29,547 nucleotides of DNA from an uncultured Elusimicrobium sp. (GCA_902761395.1 CACWKJ010000003.1:1-29547), one strand, 5' to 3'; positions 1-8,277 are shown, numbered from the stretch's first letter. Numbers and translations: made by a program. Notes: generated by a model not told the origin, from the sequence alone.

Positions 1-882
1 ATATTCCATTCTTTCGGGTTCACTTGCGGAATGGTTCTTCCTATAACAAGTGCCATAAAAGTTTTCTTTTATCCTACACCGTTACATTATAAAATTATTC
101 CTGAACTTATTTATGATACAAACTCAACAATTACATTTACTACACCTACTTTCTTTAGCGGATACGGTAAAAGTGCACATGCTTACGACTTTTATTCTAT
201 AAGACTTGCAGTTGCTGGTGCCGAAAGAGCAAAAGAAGAAACAGCAAAGAGTTTATTTACGAATTTCGGTATAAATCTTTTGGAAGGTTACGGAGCTACG
301 GAAACAGCCCCTGTTCTTTCGGTAAATACTCCTATGTATCATAAAAAAGGTTCCGTGGGTAGAATTTTCCCGGGAATGCAAATGAGATTGGATGAAGTTC
401 CCGGAATAAAAGACGGCAAAAAACTTGTAGTTAAAGGCAGAAATGTGATGTTAGGTTATATAAAGAGCGATAATCCGGGTATAATACAACCTTTGGAAGA
501 CGGTTGGTATGATACCGGTGATATCGTTTCCGTAGATAAAGATAATTTTATTACCATAAAAGGCAGAGCAAAGAGATTTGCAAAAATTGCCGGTGAAATG
601 GTTTCGTTAACCGCCGTAGAAGAAATGATAACGGCTCTTTGGCCTACTTATCAACATGCGGTTGTTACAATACCGGATGAAAAGAAAGGTGAACAGTTGA
701 TACTGTTTACTACAAGGCCTGACACTGTTTTCAGTGAAATAAGTGCTGCTTTTAAAGCGCAGGGTTCAAGTGATTTGTTTGTTCCTAAAAAGATAAAAGT
801 GTTGGAAGAAATGATTATTATGGGTAACGGTAAAGTTGATTATGTTACACTTGGCCAAAAAGCACTTGAGTTGTTTAACTAA
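1..882 (+). CDS. aas: Acyl-ACP synthetase / 2-acylglycerophosphoethanolamine acyltransferase, C-terminal part (5' end outside window)
   Basis: The frame is open from base 1, so the start lies upstream and about 293 residues are visible. The family activates fatty acids by adenylation and, in E. coli Aas, passes them through ACP to lysophospholipids at the inner membrane. The visible part follows the Aas AMP-binding domain closely: FHSFG at the window edge, PTPLHYKIIPELIYD, AGAE, the adenylate-binding LEGYGATETAP, GWYDTGDI, and GRAKRFAKIAGEMVS after the hinge. GNGKVDYVT near the end supplies the late lysine expected in adenylating enzymes. Whether an N-terminal acyltransferase domain is present cannot be seen. 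The codon for M at 31 is internal, not the start. A palindromic repeat follows the TAA stop within about 10 bases. Confidence 0.88.
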   Translation: MFHSFGFTCGMVLPITSAIKVFFYPTPLHYKIIPELIYDTNSTITFTTPTFFSGYGKSAHAYDFYSIRLAVAGAERAKEETAKSLFTNFGINLLEGYGATETAPVLSVNTPMYHKKGSVGRIFPGMQMRLDEVPGIKDGKKLVVKGRNVMLGYIKSDNPGIIQPLEDGWYDTGDIVSVDKDNFITIKGRAKRFAKIAGEMVSLTAVEEMITALWPTYQHAVVTIPDEKKGEQLILFTTRPDTVFSEISAAFKAQGSSDLFVPKKIKVLEEMIIMGNGKVDYVTLGQKALELFN

Positions 883-892
883 TTTAAATATC

Positions 893-921
893 TGTCATCC
901 CGTACTTGATACGGGATCTAT
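893..921. repeat. Family-1 variable-stem palindrome
   Basis: This copy has constant ends TGTCATC and GATCTAT around the stem CCCGTA/TACGGG with loop CTTGA. It lies about 10 bases after the aas stop and directly before the family-2 element at 941-1156. It could act as a transcript-end hairpin, but no clear T-run follows. Confidence 0.85.
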
Positions 922-940
922 AAAAAATGTTCTTTATATA

Positions 941-1156
941 CTTTTTAAAATTTCTCATTTTCAAGCACTAAAGCTATTCATTTGAAAATTTTAAAGCCGT
1001 GCTCCAACTTGAAAAATCCTAACAACCTAATGTAACGGATTTTTCTTTAAACATGTTCGCACTAAAAAACTTTAAGAGATTTATAGTTTTTTACTTTAAA
1101 ATTTTCTGCATTCATAGACAGCTTTAATTGTGCTTTTTAAATGAAAATTTTAAAAG
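941..1156. repeat. Family-2 structured repeat, copy A
   Basis: A ~216-base element fills most of the gene-free stretch 883-1276. Its ends pair, and inner helices are 963-968/1130-1135, 969-975/1120-1126 (TAAAGCT/AGCTTTA), 984-996/1094-1106 (13 bp), 1011-1019/1037-1045 (9 bp, 17-nt loop) and 1064-1071/1085-1092 (8 bp). The same order of helices, with different but still complementary sequences, recurs at 7865-8084. The loop at 1020-1036 reads TAACAACCTAATGTAAC. It may be a mobile palindromic element or a structured RNA. No ORF fits inside it. Confidence 0.85.
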
Positions 1157-1179
1157 AATTATGGTATGTAAAAGATCCA

Positions 1180-1206
1180 TTGTAGTTATGATTAAAATAC
1201 TATAAT
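1180..1206 (+). promoter_or_regulatory. Possible typA promoter
   Basis: TTGTAG at 1180-1185 and TATAAT at 1201-1206 are 15 bases apart, a short spacer. The position, about 70 bases before typA and just after the family-2 element, is reasonable. Confidence 0.4.
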
Positions 1207-1235
1207 GGGTTTTAAAATATACAAAAAGATTTATA

Positions 1236-1255
1236 ATGTATAATGTATTATACAT
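1236..1255. promoter_or_regulatory. Perfect 9-bp inverted repeat in the typA leader
   Basis: ATGTATAAT and ATTATACAT are separated by GT. The palindrome lies between the candidate promoter and the AAGGA ribosome site at 1263-1267. It could be an operator or a small leader hairpin, but A+T-rich sequence makes chance likely. Confidence 0.4.
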
Positions 1256-1276
1256 AAAGATTAAGGAAGTTCGATT

Positions 1277-3127
1277 ATGAGTACAAGAGAAGATGTAAGA
1301 AATGTAGCAATAATAGCCCATGTTGACCATGGTAAAACAACAATAGTAGATTCAATGTTGAAGGTTGCCGGTGAATGGACAGTTAAAGATGATGAAGTTC
1401 AAGATACCGTTTTGGATTCCGATCCCATTGAAAGGGAAAGAGGGATTACAATCCTTGCAAAGTGTACTTCAATAAAATATAAAGATCATACCATAAACAT
1501 AGTAGATACTCCGGGACATGCCGATTTCGGCAGCGAAGTTGAAAGAGTATTGAAAATGGTGGACAGTGCAATTCTTATGGTGGATGCGGCCGAAGGTCCT
1601 ATGCCGCAAACAAGATTTGTTTTAAGAAAAGCATTGGAACTCGGTTTAAATCCCATAGTTGTTATAAACAAAATGGATAAACCGCAAGCCAATGCCAGTA
1701 AAGCAATAGATGATATATTTGAATTGTTTATGAAACTCGGTGCAACAGACAGGCAACTTGATTTTCCTATTTTTTATGCTTCCGGCAGGGAAGGTTGGGC
1801 AAGCACAAAGATAGATGCCAAAGGAACGGATGTTTCTCCGTTACTTGACGGCATAATAAAATATGTTCCGGCACCTGAAGCCGATAAAGATAAACATTTG
1901 CAAATGCAAATAACAATGATAGATTATAACAACTTTTTAGGCAGAGTGGGTATCGGAAGAATTTTAAACGGTTCAATAAAAAAAGGTCAAACGGTTCTTC
2001 TTGTAAATAAAGACGGATCAACTCAAGCAAAAGCGGTAAAAATAGAAAAGTTTTTAGGACTTTCAAAGGTTGAAGTTGAAGAAGCCTGGGCCGGGGATAT
2101 TGTTTCGATATCCGGTCTTGAAGGATTAAAAGTCGGTGACACAATTTGTGAATTGGAACATCCGTTACCGCTTGAGCCTTTAGCAATAGATGAACCGACA
2201 ATATCTATGGACTTTTTGGTTAACGATTCACCTTTTGCAGGCAGGGAAGGTAAATTTTTAACATCAAGACATTTAAAAGCAAGACTCGAAAAAGAAGCTC
2301 AAACCAATGTCGGTTTAAAAGTTGAAGAACTTGAAGGTGAAGGAAGATTTAAAGTTTCCGGCAGAGGTGAACTTCATTTAACCGTTCTTATAGAAAATAT
2401 GAGAAGAGAAGGTTTTGAACTTGCAGTATCAAGTCCTGAAGTTATTTTTAAAGAAGTTGACGGGAAAATGTGCGAACCTATGGAATATCTTATTCTTGAT
2501 ATAGATTCCGATTTTCAGGGAGTAGTTTTTGAACTTATCGGTAAAAGAAGTGCACAACTTGAAAATATGGTAAGTGAAGGTAAAGATCATTTAAGGTTGG
2601 AATATATTATTCCGTCAAGAGCATTGATAGGATTTAAAAACGAATTTTTAACCGCGACAAAAGGTACCGGAATAATGCATCACAGTTTTTACGGATATTT
2701 ACCGAAAGCGGATATTTCTTCTTTAAGAGGTAACGGAGTATTTATTGCTATGGCTCCGGGAAAAACCACCGCTTATGCTTTACATAATTTGGAAGACGGC
2801 GGAGAAATGTTTGTAGGTCCGGGTGAAGAAGTTTATGAAGGTATGATAGTCGGACAAAATTCCAGAGAAAGAGATCTTGTGGTTAATCCGTGCAAACCTA
2901 AAAAACTTACCAACATGAGAAGTAAAGCGGCAGATGAAGCATTAACATTAACACCGCACAGAGTTATGAGTTTGGAACAATCCGTGGAATATATTGCTCC
3001 CGACGAACTTGTGGAAATTACACCGACATCGTTAAGGTTAAGAAAAAAGATATTAAATGCTTTGGACAGAAAAAGAACGGCAAGAAACGAAAGATACGAA
3101 GAAGCCCAACTCGAGCAGGAAGATTAA
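1277..3127 (+). CDS. typA: Ribosome-associated translational GTPase TypA/BipA
   Basis: TypA is an EF-G-like GTPase that binds the 70S ribosome and aids 50S assembly and growth under stress or cold. The 616-residue product is close to the E. coli length (607). The GTPase motifs are clear: AHVDHGKTT near residue 14, RERGITI for switch I, DTPGHADF and NKMD. EF-Tu domain 2 and EF-G-like domains III and V follow, with GRGELHL and the TypA-specific C-terminal region (RALIGFKNEF, then KGTGIMHHSF, then RSKAADE). The start is supported by AAGGA 9 bases upstream. The gene stands alone between repeat-rich gaps, and a family-1 palindrome and a solo family-2 arm follow its stop. Confidence 0.97.
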   Translation: MSTREDVRNVAIIAHVDHGKTTIVDSMLKVAGEWTVKDDEVQDTVLDSDPIERERGITILAKCTSIKYKDHTINIVDTPGHADFGSEVERVLKMVDSAILMVDAAEGPMPQTRFVLRKALELGLNPIVVINKMDKPQANASKAIDDIFELFMKLGATDRQLDFPIFYASGREGWASTKIDAKGTDVSPLLDGIIKYVPAPEADKDKHLQMQITMIDYNNFLGRVGIGRILNGSIKKGQTVLLVNKDGSTQAKAVKIEKFLGLSKVEVEEAWAGDIVSISGLEGLKVGDTICELEHPLPLEPLAIDEPTISMDFLVNDSPFAGREGKFLTSRHLKARLEKEAQTNVGLKVEELEGEGRFKVSGRGELHLTVLIENMRREGFELAVSSPEVIFKEVDGKMCEPMEYLILDIDSDFQGVVFELIGKRSAQLENMVSEGKDHLRLEYIIPSRALIGFKNEFLTATKGTGIMHHSFYGYLPKADISSLRGNGVFIAMAPGKTTAYALHNLEDGGEMFVGPGEEVYEGMIVGQNSRERDLVVNPCKPKKLTNMRSKAADEALTLTPHRVMSLEQSVEYIAPDELVEITPTSLRLRKKILNALDRKRTARNERYEEAQLEQED

Positions 3128-3135
3128 TATAGTTG

Positions 3136-3164
3136 TGTCATTCCGGACTCGATCCGGAATCTAT
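3136..3164. repeat. Family-1 variable-stem palindrome
   Basis: TGTCAT, then stem TCCGGA/TCCGGA with loop CTCGA, then ATCTAT. It begins 9 bases after the typA stop, the same position relative to a gene end as the copy after aas, and again lies just before family-2 sequence. Confidence 0.85.
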
Positions 3165-3175
3165 GGAAAATAGTT

Positions 3176-3231
3176 CTTTTAAAATTTCTCATTTACAAGC
3201 AAAAAAGCCATTCGTTTGAAATTTTAAAAAA
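3176..3231. repeat. Family-2 repeat, solo left arm (copy C)
   Basis: About 46 bases are nearly identical to the left arm of copy B (7865-7912), with a single-base deletion in the A-run. The centre and right arm are missing. It is either a truncated remnant or a shorter member of the family. Confidence 0.8.
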
Positions 3232-3254
3232 CATATTTATTGTCGTTTTAAAAA

Positions 3255-3263
3255 TGGTATAAT
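3255..3263 (+). promoter_or_regulatory. Extended -10 promoter for the secreted barrel protein
   Basis: TGGTATAAT is an extended -10 element 34 bases before the ATG at 3298. No good -35 box is visible at the usual distance. Confidence 0.55.
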
Positions 3264-3297
3264 AGGAAAAAATTATTTTAAATAGGAGCAGGTAAGT

Positions 3298-4194
3298 ATG
3301 AAAAAGTTATTTTTATTGGCAGTAGCAACAGTTATGTTGTTTTCAACAGCAGTATTTGCAGGAACAAAAGAGGGTTTGGAATTGGAATTGAAACAATTGG
3401 CGGTTAGTATCACAAGTACCGAAGTTCACAATTCTTCAGTAGCATTTACAAATGCAAGATTAACAGCCGATCCGCAAACAGCAATTCAAGGTAAATTGGA
3501 TTTTGATGCAAGATATTTTTTACCTAAATTCTTGTGGACAAATAATCTTTATATGGAATACGGTAAAACAACAGTAAGACCGGTAGACAAAGAAGAACTT
3601 ACAACGGAAAATGCAGATAAAATTACCGTAACATCGGATTTAACATACAGATTATGGACAGTAGGAGAAGATTTTATAGGCGGTTTTGAAGCCGGTCCTT
3701 TTGTAAATATCGGTTATGAAACGGAATTTGATGCACCTGAAATCGAAATAGAAGAAGGAGTAAAAGAAACAGGTAACAGAAAACAAATTCTCAGAGGTAA
3801 AGCCGGTGCAAAACTTTTTGAAGGTAAATATTTGAAAGAATTGTATGCAGCATATGTTTTTGAAAGAGATTTTACTTATACACCGGAAACAAACAGATCA
3901 GCTTTTGAAGCAGGTTTCAAAGCAGAAGCTGAAATTAGAGAAGGTGTAAAATTAGTAGCATGGTCATATTACAGAGATTATTTATCACAAACAGAAGAAT
4001 ATATCAGCGATTTGGATTATGAAGTGGAAGCGGAATTAAGACTTGATGTAAAATTATGGAACAATCTTTCCGTAGCACCTTTTGTTAACTATTATTGTGC
4101 AGCAGCACAACATTTTAATTGTGTAGCAGACAATTGGTACACAGGTGTACAAATTTCTTACAGCACATTCTTTAAAAAAGCTGACGAAATATAA
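3298..4194 (+). CDS. Secreted protein, probable outer-membrane beta-barrel, function unknown
   Basis: The family was not recognised. The 298-residue product starts with a clear signal peptide (charged MKK, hydrophobic core, cleavage after AVFA near residue 21). The rest alternates polar and aromatic residues in short strands with repeated aromatic girdle patterns (LYMEYG, LYAAYVFERDF, WSYYRDYL, APFVNYY), as expected of a small outer-membrane barrel. Two cysteines near the C-terminus (YYCAAAQHFNC) could form a disulphide. It does not end in the canonical C-terminal aromatic residue. AGGAG lies 9 bases before the ATG. It has its own promoter and a strong terminator at 4215-4251, so it is transcribed alone and, with a strong ribosome site, may be abundant. 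Confidence 0.75.
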   Translation: MKKLFLLAVATVMLFSTAVFAGTKEGLELELKQLAVSITSTEVHNSSVAFTNARLTADPQTAIQGKLDFDARYFLPKFLWTNNLYMEYGKTTVRPVDKEELTTENADKITVTSDLTYRLWTVGEDFIGGFEAGPFVNIGYETEFDAPEIEIEEGVKETGNRKQILRGKAGAKLFEGKYLKELYAAYVFERDFTYTPETNRSAFEAGFKAEAEIREGVKLVAWSYYRDYLSQTEEYISDLDYEVEAELRLDVKLWNNLSVAPFVNYYCAAAQHFNCVADNWYTGVQISYSTFFKKADEI

Positions 4195-4214
4195 TTTTAA
4201 GTTAACATAATAAA

Positions 4215-4251
4215 AATAAGCTCTATTGTTAAAATAGGGCTTATTTTTTTT
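4215..4251 (+). terminator. Rho-independent terminator after the barrel protein
   Basis: The stem 4215-4227/4233-4245 has 13 bp including one G-U pair and a 5-nt loop, and is followed by an unbroken T-run to 4251. It ends the 3298-4194 transcript. Confidence 0.9.
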
Positions 4252-4299
4252 GTCAATAAATGGTAAAATTACTCTAATAATATTATAGGAGAATTTTAT

Positions 4300-4683
4300 A
4301 TGAAAAATATGCCGGAATTTAATAAAGTATCAAAACAATTATTACAGGCAATGCCTTACCAATATGTCGGTAACAACATAAATGTTTGTATAGAAACAGA
4401 CGAATTTACATGTCTTTGTCCGTGGACGGGACTTCCTGATTTTGCACATTTAAAAATTCAGTATGTTCCCAACAAAGTTGTTGTTGAACTAAAATCTTTA
4501 AAAATGTATTTGCAGTCTTACAGAATGGTTGGTATGGTTCACGAATCCGTAGTAAACAGTATTATGAAAGATATTAAAGCATTGTTAAAACCGAAACAAA
4601 TATACGTTGAACTCGTATTTAAAATCAGAGGCGGAATTACAACAACAGTTTCCGCAGGCAGCATTAAAGAAGGTAAAAAATAA
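4300..4683 (+). CDS. queF: NADPH-dependent preQ0 reductase QueF (type I)
   Basis: QueF reduces the nitrile of 7-cyano-7-deazaguanine to preQ1, a late step of queuosine synthesis for tRNA. The 127-residue length fits the single-domain type I enzyme. The catalytic cysteine is C40 in TCLCPWTG, the general acid is D47 in LPDFAH, the QueF signature is ELKSLKMY (63-70), and the substrate-binding glutamate is E82 in HES. AGGAG sits before the ATG. No preQ1 riboswitch-like structure is visible in the short leader. The stop at 4681-4683 touches the feoB start, so the two genes form an operon, although their functions are unrelated. Confidence 0.95.
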   Translation: MKNMPEFNKVSKQLLQAMPYQYVGNNINVCIETDEFTCLCPWTGLPDFAHLKIQYVPNKVVVELKSLKMYLQSYRMVGMVHESVVNSIMKDIKALLKPKQIYVELVFKIRGGITTTVSAGSIKEGKK

Positions 4684-6573
4684 ATGTCAAAATCGATAGC
4701 ATTTGTCGGTAACCCTAATGTCGGCAAATCGGTAATATTTAATAAACTTACAGGTCAGTATGCCGTTGTTTCAAACTACGCCGGAACGACAGTTGATGTT
4801 ACAAGAGGAAATATTACAATCGGCAGTGAACAGTACCAGGTTGTAGATACTCCCGGCACATACTCTTTAATGCCGTTATCCGAAGACGAGCAAGTTACAA
4901 GAGATTTAATAATAAAAGAAAAGCCCAACATTATAGTGCAGGTTTGCGACATGAAAAATATAGAAAGGTCGCTGCACTTGTTCTGTGAACTTGCATTGTT
5001 TAAAATTCCTATGGTGTTGGTTTTGAACATGAGAGATGAAGCCATTCAGTCGGGAATTAGAATAAATATAAAAAAATTAACGGAAATTTTGGGTGTTCCT
5101 ATAACCTGCTGTACGGCAACAACCGGCGACGGTGTAAGTGATATTTTAAAAATCATACCGCAGGCAACCGTAAGCAATTTAAACATCGAATATAAAAACA
5201 ATAAAGATATTTTAACAATAGAAAACGTTTTAAAAGATAAAACTTCAATATCTAAAGCGTTATCCGTATATTTGTTGTCGGGCGATAAAGATATAAAACA
5301 GTATGTTCCGCAAAAGTTGCAGGAAAAAGTTTTTAAGTTGGTATCGGATACAGTTAAAAACGAATACAAAATGTTTGCGGCACAAATATTTCACGATAAC
5401 AATGAAACAATATTAAAAATCGTTTCCGAAGTAAAAAAAATAAAACACAGAAAACATAAAAGTGTTATGGAAAAGATAGGCAACATTTGTTTGCATCCGT
5501 TTTGGGGAACGATAATAATGTTGTTCATTATTTTTATAATGTACGAATTTATAGGAGTGTTTGTTGCAGGTGTCGTTGTAGATTGGATACAAACGAAAGT
5601 TTTTGAAGAATTAATAAATCCGTTTATTGCAAACTGTTTTGATTATTTGGGAACGGGACCGGTTGTAAATTTTATAAAAGATTTGTTTGTAGGTCAGTAC
5701 GGAATTTTTACAATGGCAATACCGTACGCTTTTGCAATAATCTTTCCTATAGTTATTGCATTTTTTTCTTTTTTCGGAATATTGGAAGATTCAGGTTATT
5801 TACCGAGATTGTCGGTAATACTTAACAGGTTGTTTTCACTTGTAGGTTTAAACGGTAAAGCCGTTCTTCCTATGGTGTTGGGAGTAGGTTGCGGAACGAT
5901 GGCTGTGCTAAGTTCAAGAATACTTGAGACAAAAAAAGAAAGGATGATAGTTGTAATTTTGTTATCTCTTTCAATACCGTGTTCCGCACAGTTGGGAATT
6001 ATTCTTGCAATGTTATCGTCCGTATCATATAAAGCAACAATAGTTTGGTTGTTATGTATATTGTTTTCGCTTTTCCTGGTAGGAAAAATTTTAGATTTTT
6101 ATGTTAAAGGCGAGTCTACAAACTTTATTATAGAAATTCCTAAAATGAGAATACCGTCAATAATAAACATTTTATCTAAAGTTAAAATGAGACTTGTTTG
6201 GTACATGAAAGAAGTTGTTCCTTTATTTATTTTGGCTACGGTCGGTTTGTTTTTTATGGATAAAATTCATTTGCTTACAACACTTGAAAGATGGTTTTCA
6301 CCGATAGTAGTAAAATTTTTAGGGTTGCCTGTAGAAACGACAAGCACATTTATTATGGGTTTTTTAAGAAGAGATTACGGAGCATCCGGAATTTATACTT
6401 TGGCACAAGACGGACTTTTATCCGGAACACAAATTTTGGTTAGTGCGGTAGTTATAACATTGTTTGTTCCTTGTCTTGCACAAAGTTTGATGGTAATAAA
6501 TAGCGATAACGACTTATGCTGTATTGTTTGGCGGATTATTAAGATTTTTATTGTCGGGATTTTAAAGACATGA
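4684..6573 (+). CDS. feoB: Ferrous iron transporter FeoB
   Basis: FeoB imports Fe(II) across the inner membrane. The cytoplasmic G-domain shows G1 GNPNVGKS (9-16), G2 threonines T35/T36, G3 DTPG (55-58) and G4 NMRD (115-118). A helical spacer precedes about eight membrane segments from residue ~275. The Gate region has EDSGYLPR, but the usual GCNVPA motif is replaced by GVGCGTMA, and the second Gate shows SIPCSAQLG. The length of 629 is at the short end for FeoB because the C-terminal tail is missing. It abuts queF and overlaps the next gene by ATGA. No separate feoA is present. A FeoA domain occurs instead in the regulator at 8296. Confidence 0.92.
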   Translation: MSKSIAFVGNPNVGKSVIFNKLTGQYAVVSNYAGTTVDVTRGNITIGSEQYQVVDTPGTYSLMPLSEDEQVTRDLIIKEKPNIIVQVCDMKNIERSLHLFCELALFKIPMVLVLNMRDEAIQSGIRINIKKLTEILGVPITCCTATTGDGVSDILKIIPQATVSNLNIEYKNNKDILTIENVLKDKTSISKALSVYLLSGDKDIKQYVPQKLQEKVFKLVSDTVKNEYKMFAAQIFHDNNETILKIVSEVKKIKHRKHKSVMEKIGNICLHPFWGTIIMLFIIFIMYEFIGVFVAGVVVDWIQTKVFEELINPFIANCFDYLGTGPVVNFIKDLFVGQYGIFTMAIPYAFAIIFPIVIAFFSFFGILEDSGYLPRLSVILNRLFSLVGLNGKAVLPMVLGVGCGTMAVLSSRILETKKERMIVVILLSLSIPCSAQLGIILAMLSSVSYKATIVWLLCILFSLFLVGKILDFYVKGESTNFIIEIPKMRIPSIINILSKVKMRLVWYMKEVVPLFILATVGLFFMDKIHLLTTLERWFSPIVVKFLGLPVETTSTFIMGFLRRDYGASGIYTLAQDGLLSGTQILVSAVVITLFVPCLAQSLMVINSDNDLCCIVWRIIKIFIVGILKT

Positions 6574-7211
6574 AAACAAAACTTATAGAAAACAACAGTA
6601 ACGATTTAGTTGTGTTTTTAACAGGTTGGGGATGCGACGATAACCAGTTTAAAAATTTTTCTTCAAGCAAAAATTTGTTATTGTGTTGGGACTATTGTAC
6701 ATTGGATTTTGAGTTTGATTTCAGTAAATATAATAAAGTAAGTTTATTAACTTATTCTGCGGGCGTTTTGATAGCATGTTTGCTGCAGGATAAATTTCCT
6801 GAATTCGATAAAAAAGTTGCCGTAAACGGTAATCCGTTAATGACAGATAAGAAGTTCGGTATAAGCAAAAAAATTATAGATTTAATGTTGAACTTAAATT
6901 TAGATAACTGCATGGACTTTATATCAACCTATCTTGTCCACGATGAACAAGAACTTAAAAAGTTTCTGTCTGCACCTTCTTACAGACCGTTTGAAAGTTC
7001 AAAGCAGGAAATAATAAAGTTACAGGAATACTGTAATTTAAAGTTTACACCGATAGAATTTGATAAAGTGATTTTGTCCGATAATGATAAAGTATTTAAT
7101 CCGGCTACACAACAGGAATATTTTAAAGGTAATTTTGTGTTGCTGAAAAATGCGTCACATCATACACCGTTCTTACGATTTAGTTCCGTTGATGAAATTT
7201 TTAATTTGTAG
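6570..7211 (+). CDS. bioG: BioG-like pimeloyl-ACP methyl ester esterase (DUF452 alpha/beta hydrolase)
   Basis: BioG removes the methyl ester from pimeloyl-ACP methyl ester to finish pimelate synthesis for biotin. The 213-residue product has the family opening LTGWGCDD, the nucleophile S63 in TYSAG, the VNGNP segment followed by a GI motif, and a late histidine in NASHHTPF (H197 or H198). It overlaps feoB by four bases (ATGA), so it is translationally coupled to the transporter. No other biotin genes are in the window. The family is assigned on motif order only. Another DUF452 esterase function is possible. Confidence 0.7.
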   Translation: MKTKLIENNSNDLVVFLTGWGCDDNQFKNFSSSKNLLLCWDYCTLDFEFDFSKYNKVSLLTYSAGVLIACLLQDKFPEFDKKVAVNGNPLMTDKKFGISKKIIDLMLNLNLDNCMDFISTYLVHDEQELKKFLSAPSYRPFESSKQEIIKLQEYCNLKFTPIEFDKVILSDNDKVFNPATQQEYFKGNFVLLKNASHHTPFLRFSSVDEIFNL

Positions 7212-7226
7212 GTAAAAAGGGGAAAA

Positions 7227-7856
7227 ATGAATCCAAACCCAAACAAAATATTTCCTAACAGAAAAGTTAAAACAATAACAAATGTTAAACCTGCGATAAA
7301 AAACAAAAATATTATTGTCGGAGACTTTACTTATTTTGCAGATACCGATTTTGAAAAGCATGTAACACACCATTATGATTTTATCGGGGATAAACTGATA
7401 ATAGGAAAATTTTGTCAGATAGCTGCAGGTGTAAATTTTGTAATGAACGGTGCAAACCATCAAATGAATGCGGTTACAACATTTCCTTTTTATATTTTTG
7501 AAGGTTGGAAACAAAAAGTTCCGCCGTTAAACAAAATGCCTTTAAAAGGTGATACAATAATAGGTAATGATGTTTGGATAGGACAAAATGTAACAATTTT
7601 GCCGGGAGTACATATCGGGGACGGAGCAATTATAGGATTAAATTCCGTTGTAGGAAGTGATGTTGCTCCATACACGATAGTTGCAGGTAATCCTGCAAAA
7701 GTAATAAGAAAAAGATTTGATAATCAGTTGATAAAATTGTTGCTTAAGTTAAAATGGTGGGATAAAAGCATAAAAGAAATTAACGACTTAATCCCGATTT
7801 TAACGGATAATAATTTAACAGAAGTAAAGAAGAAGTTGAAGAAAATAGTTCTGTAA
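7227..7856 (+). CDS. CatB/Vat-type hexapeptide-repeat O-acetyltransferase
   Basis: This 209-residue protein has left-handed beta-helix repeats (IIGNDVWIGQNVTI, then HIGDGAIIG, then AGNPAKVI) and the insertion typical of xenobiotic acetyltransferases with a histidine in GANHQMN, the usual catalytic base. It transfers acetyl from acetyl-CoA to a hydroxyl group. The family includes chloramphenicol and streptogramin acetyltransferases, but many members act on sugars or unknown substrates, so resistance should not be assumed. AAAGGGG lies before the ATG. It is the last gene of the queF-feoB-bioG run, 15 bases after bioG. A family-2 repeat begins 8 bases after its stop. Confidence 0.88.
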   Translation: MNPNPNKIFPNRKVKTITNVKPAIKNKNIIVGDFTYFADTDFEKHVTHHYDFIGDKLIIGKFCQIAAGVNFVMNGANHQMNAVTTFPFYIFEGWKQKVPPLNKMPLKGDTIIGNDVWIGQNVTILPGVHIGDGAIIGLNSVVGSDVAPYTIVAGNPAKVIRKRFDNQLIKLLLKLKWWDKSIKEINDLIPILTDNNLTEVKKKLKKIVL

Positions 7857-7864
7857 AAACAGTT

Positions 7865-8084
7865 CTTTTAAAATTTCTCATTTACAAGCAAAAAAGCCAT
7901 TCGTTTGAAAATTGAAAACCAAAGGCCAACTCGCTTTTTTCTAACGACCTAATGAAACGAAAAAAGCTCAAACAATGACACATTGCCCTACGGGAAAAAA
8001 CTTGATTGATTTATAGTTTTTTGTTTTCAATTTTCTGCACTCATAGACGGCTTTAATCATGCTTGTAAACGAAAATTTTAAAAG
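7865..8084. repeat. Family-2 structured repeat, copy B
   Basis: The second full copy occupies half of the gene-free stretch 7857-8295. Helices match copy A in order: 7881-7890/8060-8069 (10 bp), 7893-7898/8049-8054 (AAAGCC/GGCTTT), 7907-7919/8023-8035 (13 bp), 7933-7941/7959-7967 (9 bp), 7995-8002/8015-8022 (8 bp). The 17-nt loop at 7942-7958 is TAACGACCTAATGAAAC. Stem sequences differ from copy A while staying complementary. A small extra hairpin CAATG/CATTG lies at 7974-7986. Confidence 0.85.
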
Positions 8085-8086
8085 TC

Positions 8087-8124
8087 TGTCATTGCGAGGC
8101 GGTGTAACCGCCGTGGCAATCCGG
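8087..8124. repeat. Family-1-related palindrome
   Basis: TGTCATTGC...GCAAT encloses the inner stem GGCGGT/ACCGCC with loop GTA. It directly follows the family-2 copy. A short run of TTGTCG-like repeats follows to about 8150. Confidence 0.75.
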
Positions 8125-8177
8125 TCGTTGTCGTTTTGTCGTTGTCGTTAGATTTACAAGTTCGTAAACGAAACGAA

Positions 8178-8243
8178 GTGTTTTCAAAATGAAGTGTACT
8201 AAAAAGACAGCGGAGCGAATGAGTACATGATTTTTGAAAACAC
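8178..8243. repeat. Family-3 palindrome, copy X
   Basis: The 10-bp stem GTGTTTTCAA/TTGAAAACAC encloses a constant interior: AATGAAGTGTA directly inside the left stem and GATTT directly inside the right stem, with GTACT/AGTAC also pairing. A second copy with an unrelated stem is at 26912-26971. It ends 5 bases before the -35 box of the DtxR-type gene. Confidence 0.8.
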
Positions 8244-8247
8244 AAAG

Positions 8248-8277
8248 TTGCAGTTAGAAATTGCAAATCGTTATAAT
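8248..8277 (+). promoter_or_regulatory. Sigma-70-type promoter of the DtxR-type regulator
   Basis: TTGCAG (8248-8253), an 18-base spacer and TATAAT (8272-8277) precede the ATG at 8296, with AAAGGAG as ribosome site. No DtxR-type operator was recognised. Confidence 0.7.

Noticed and set aside
1124..1330. 68-residue minus-strand ORF before typA
   Set aside because: It lies in repeat and leader sequence, runs into typA and has low-complexity composition.
4260..4299. preQ1 riboswitch before queF
   Set aside because: Only about 45 bases lie between the terminator and the ATG, with no aptamer-like hairpin and tail.
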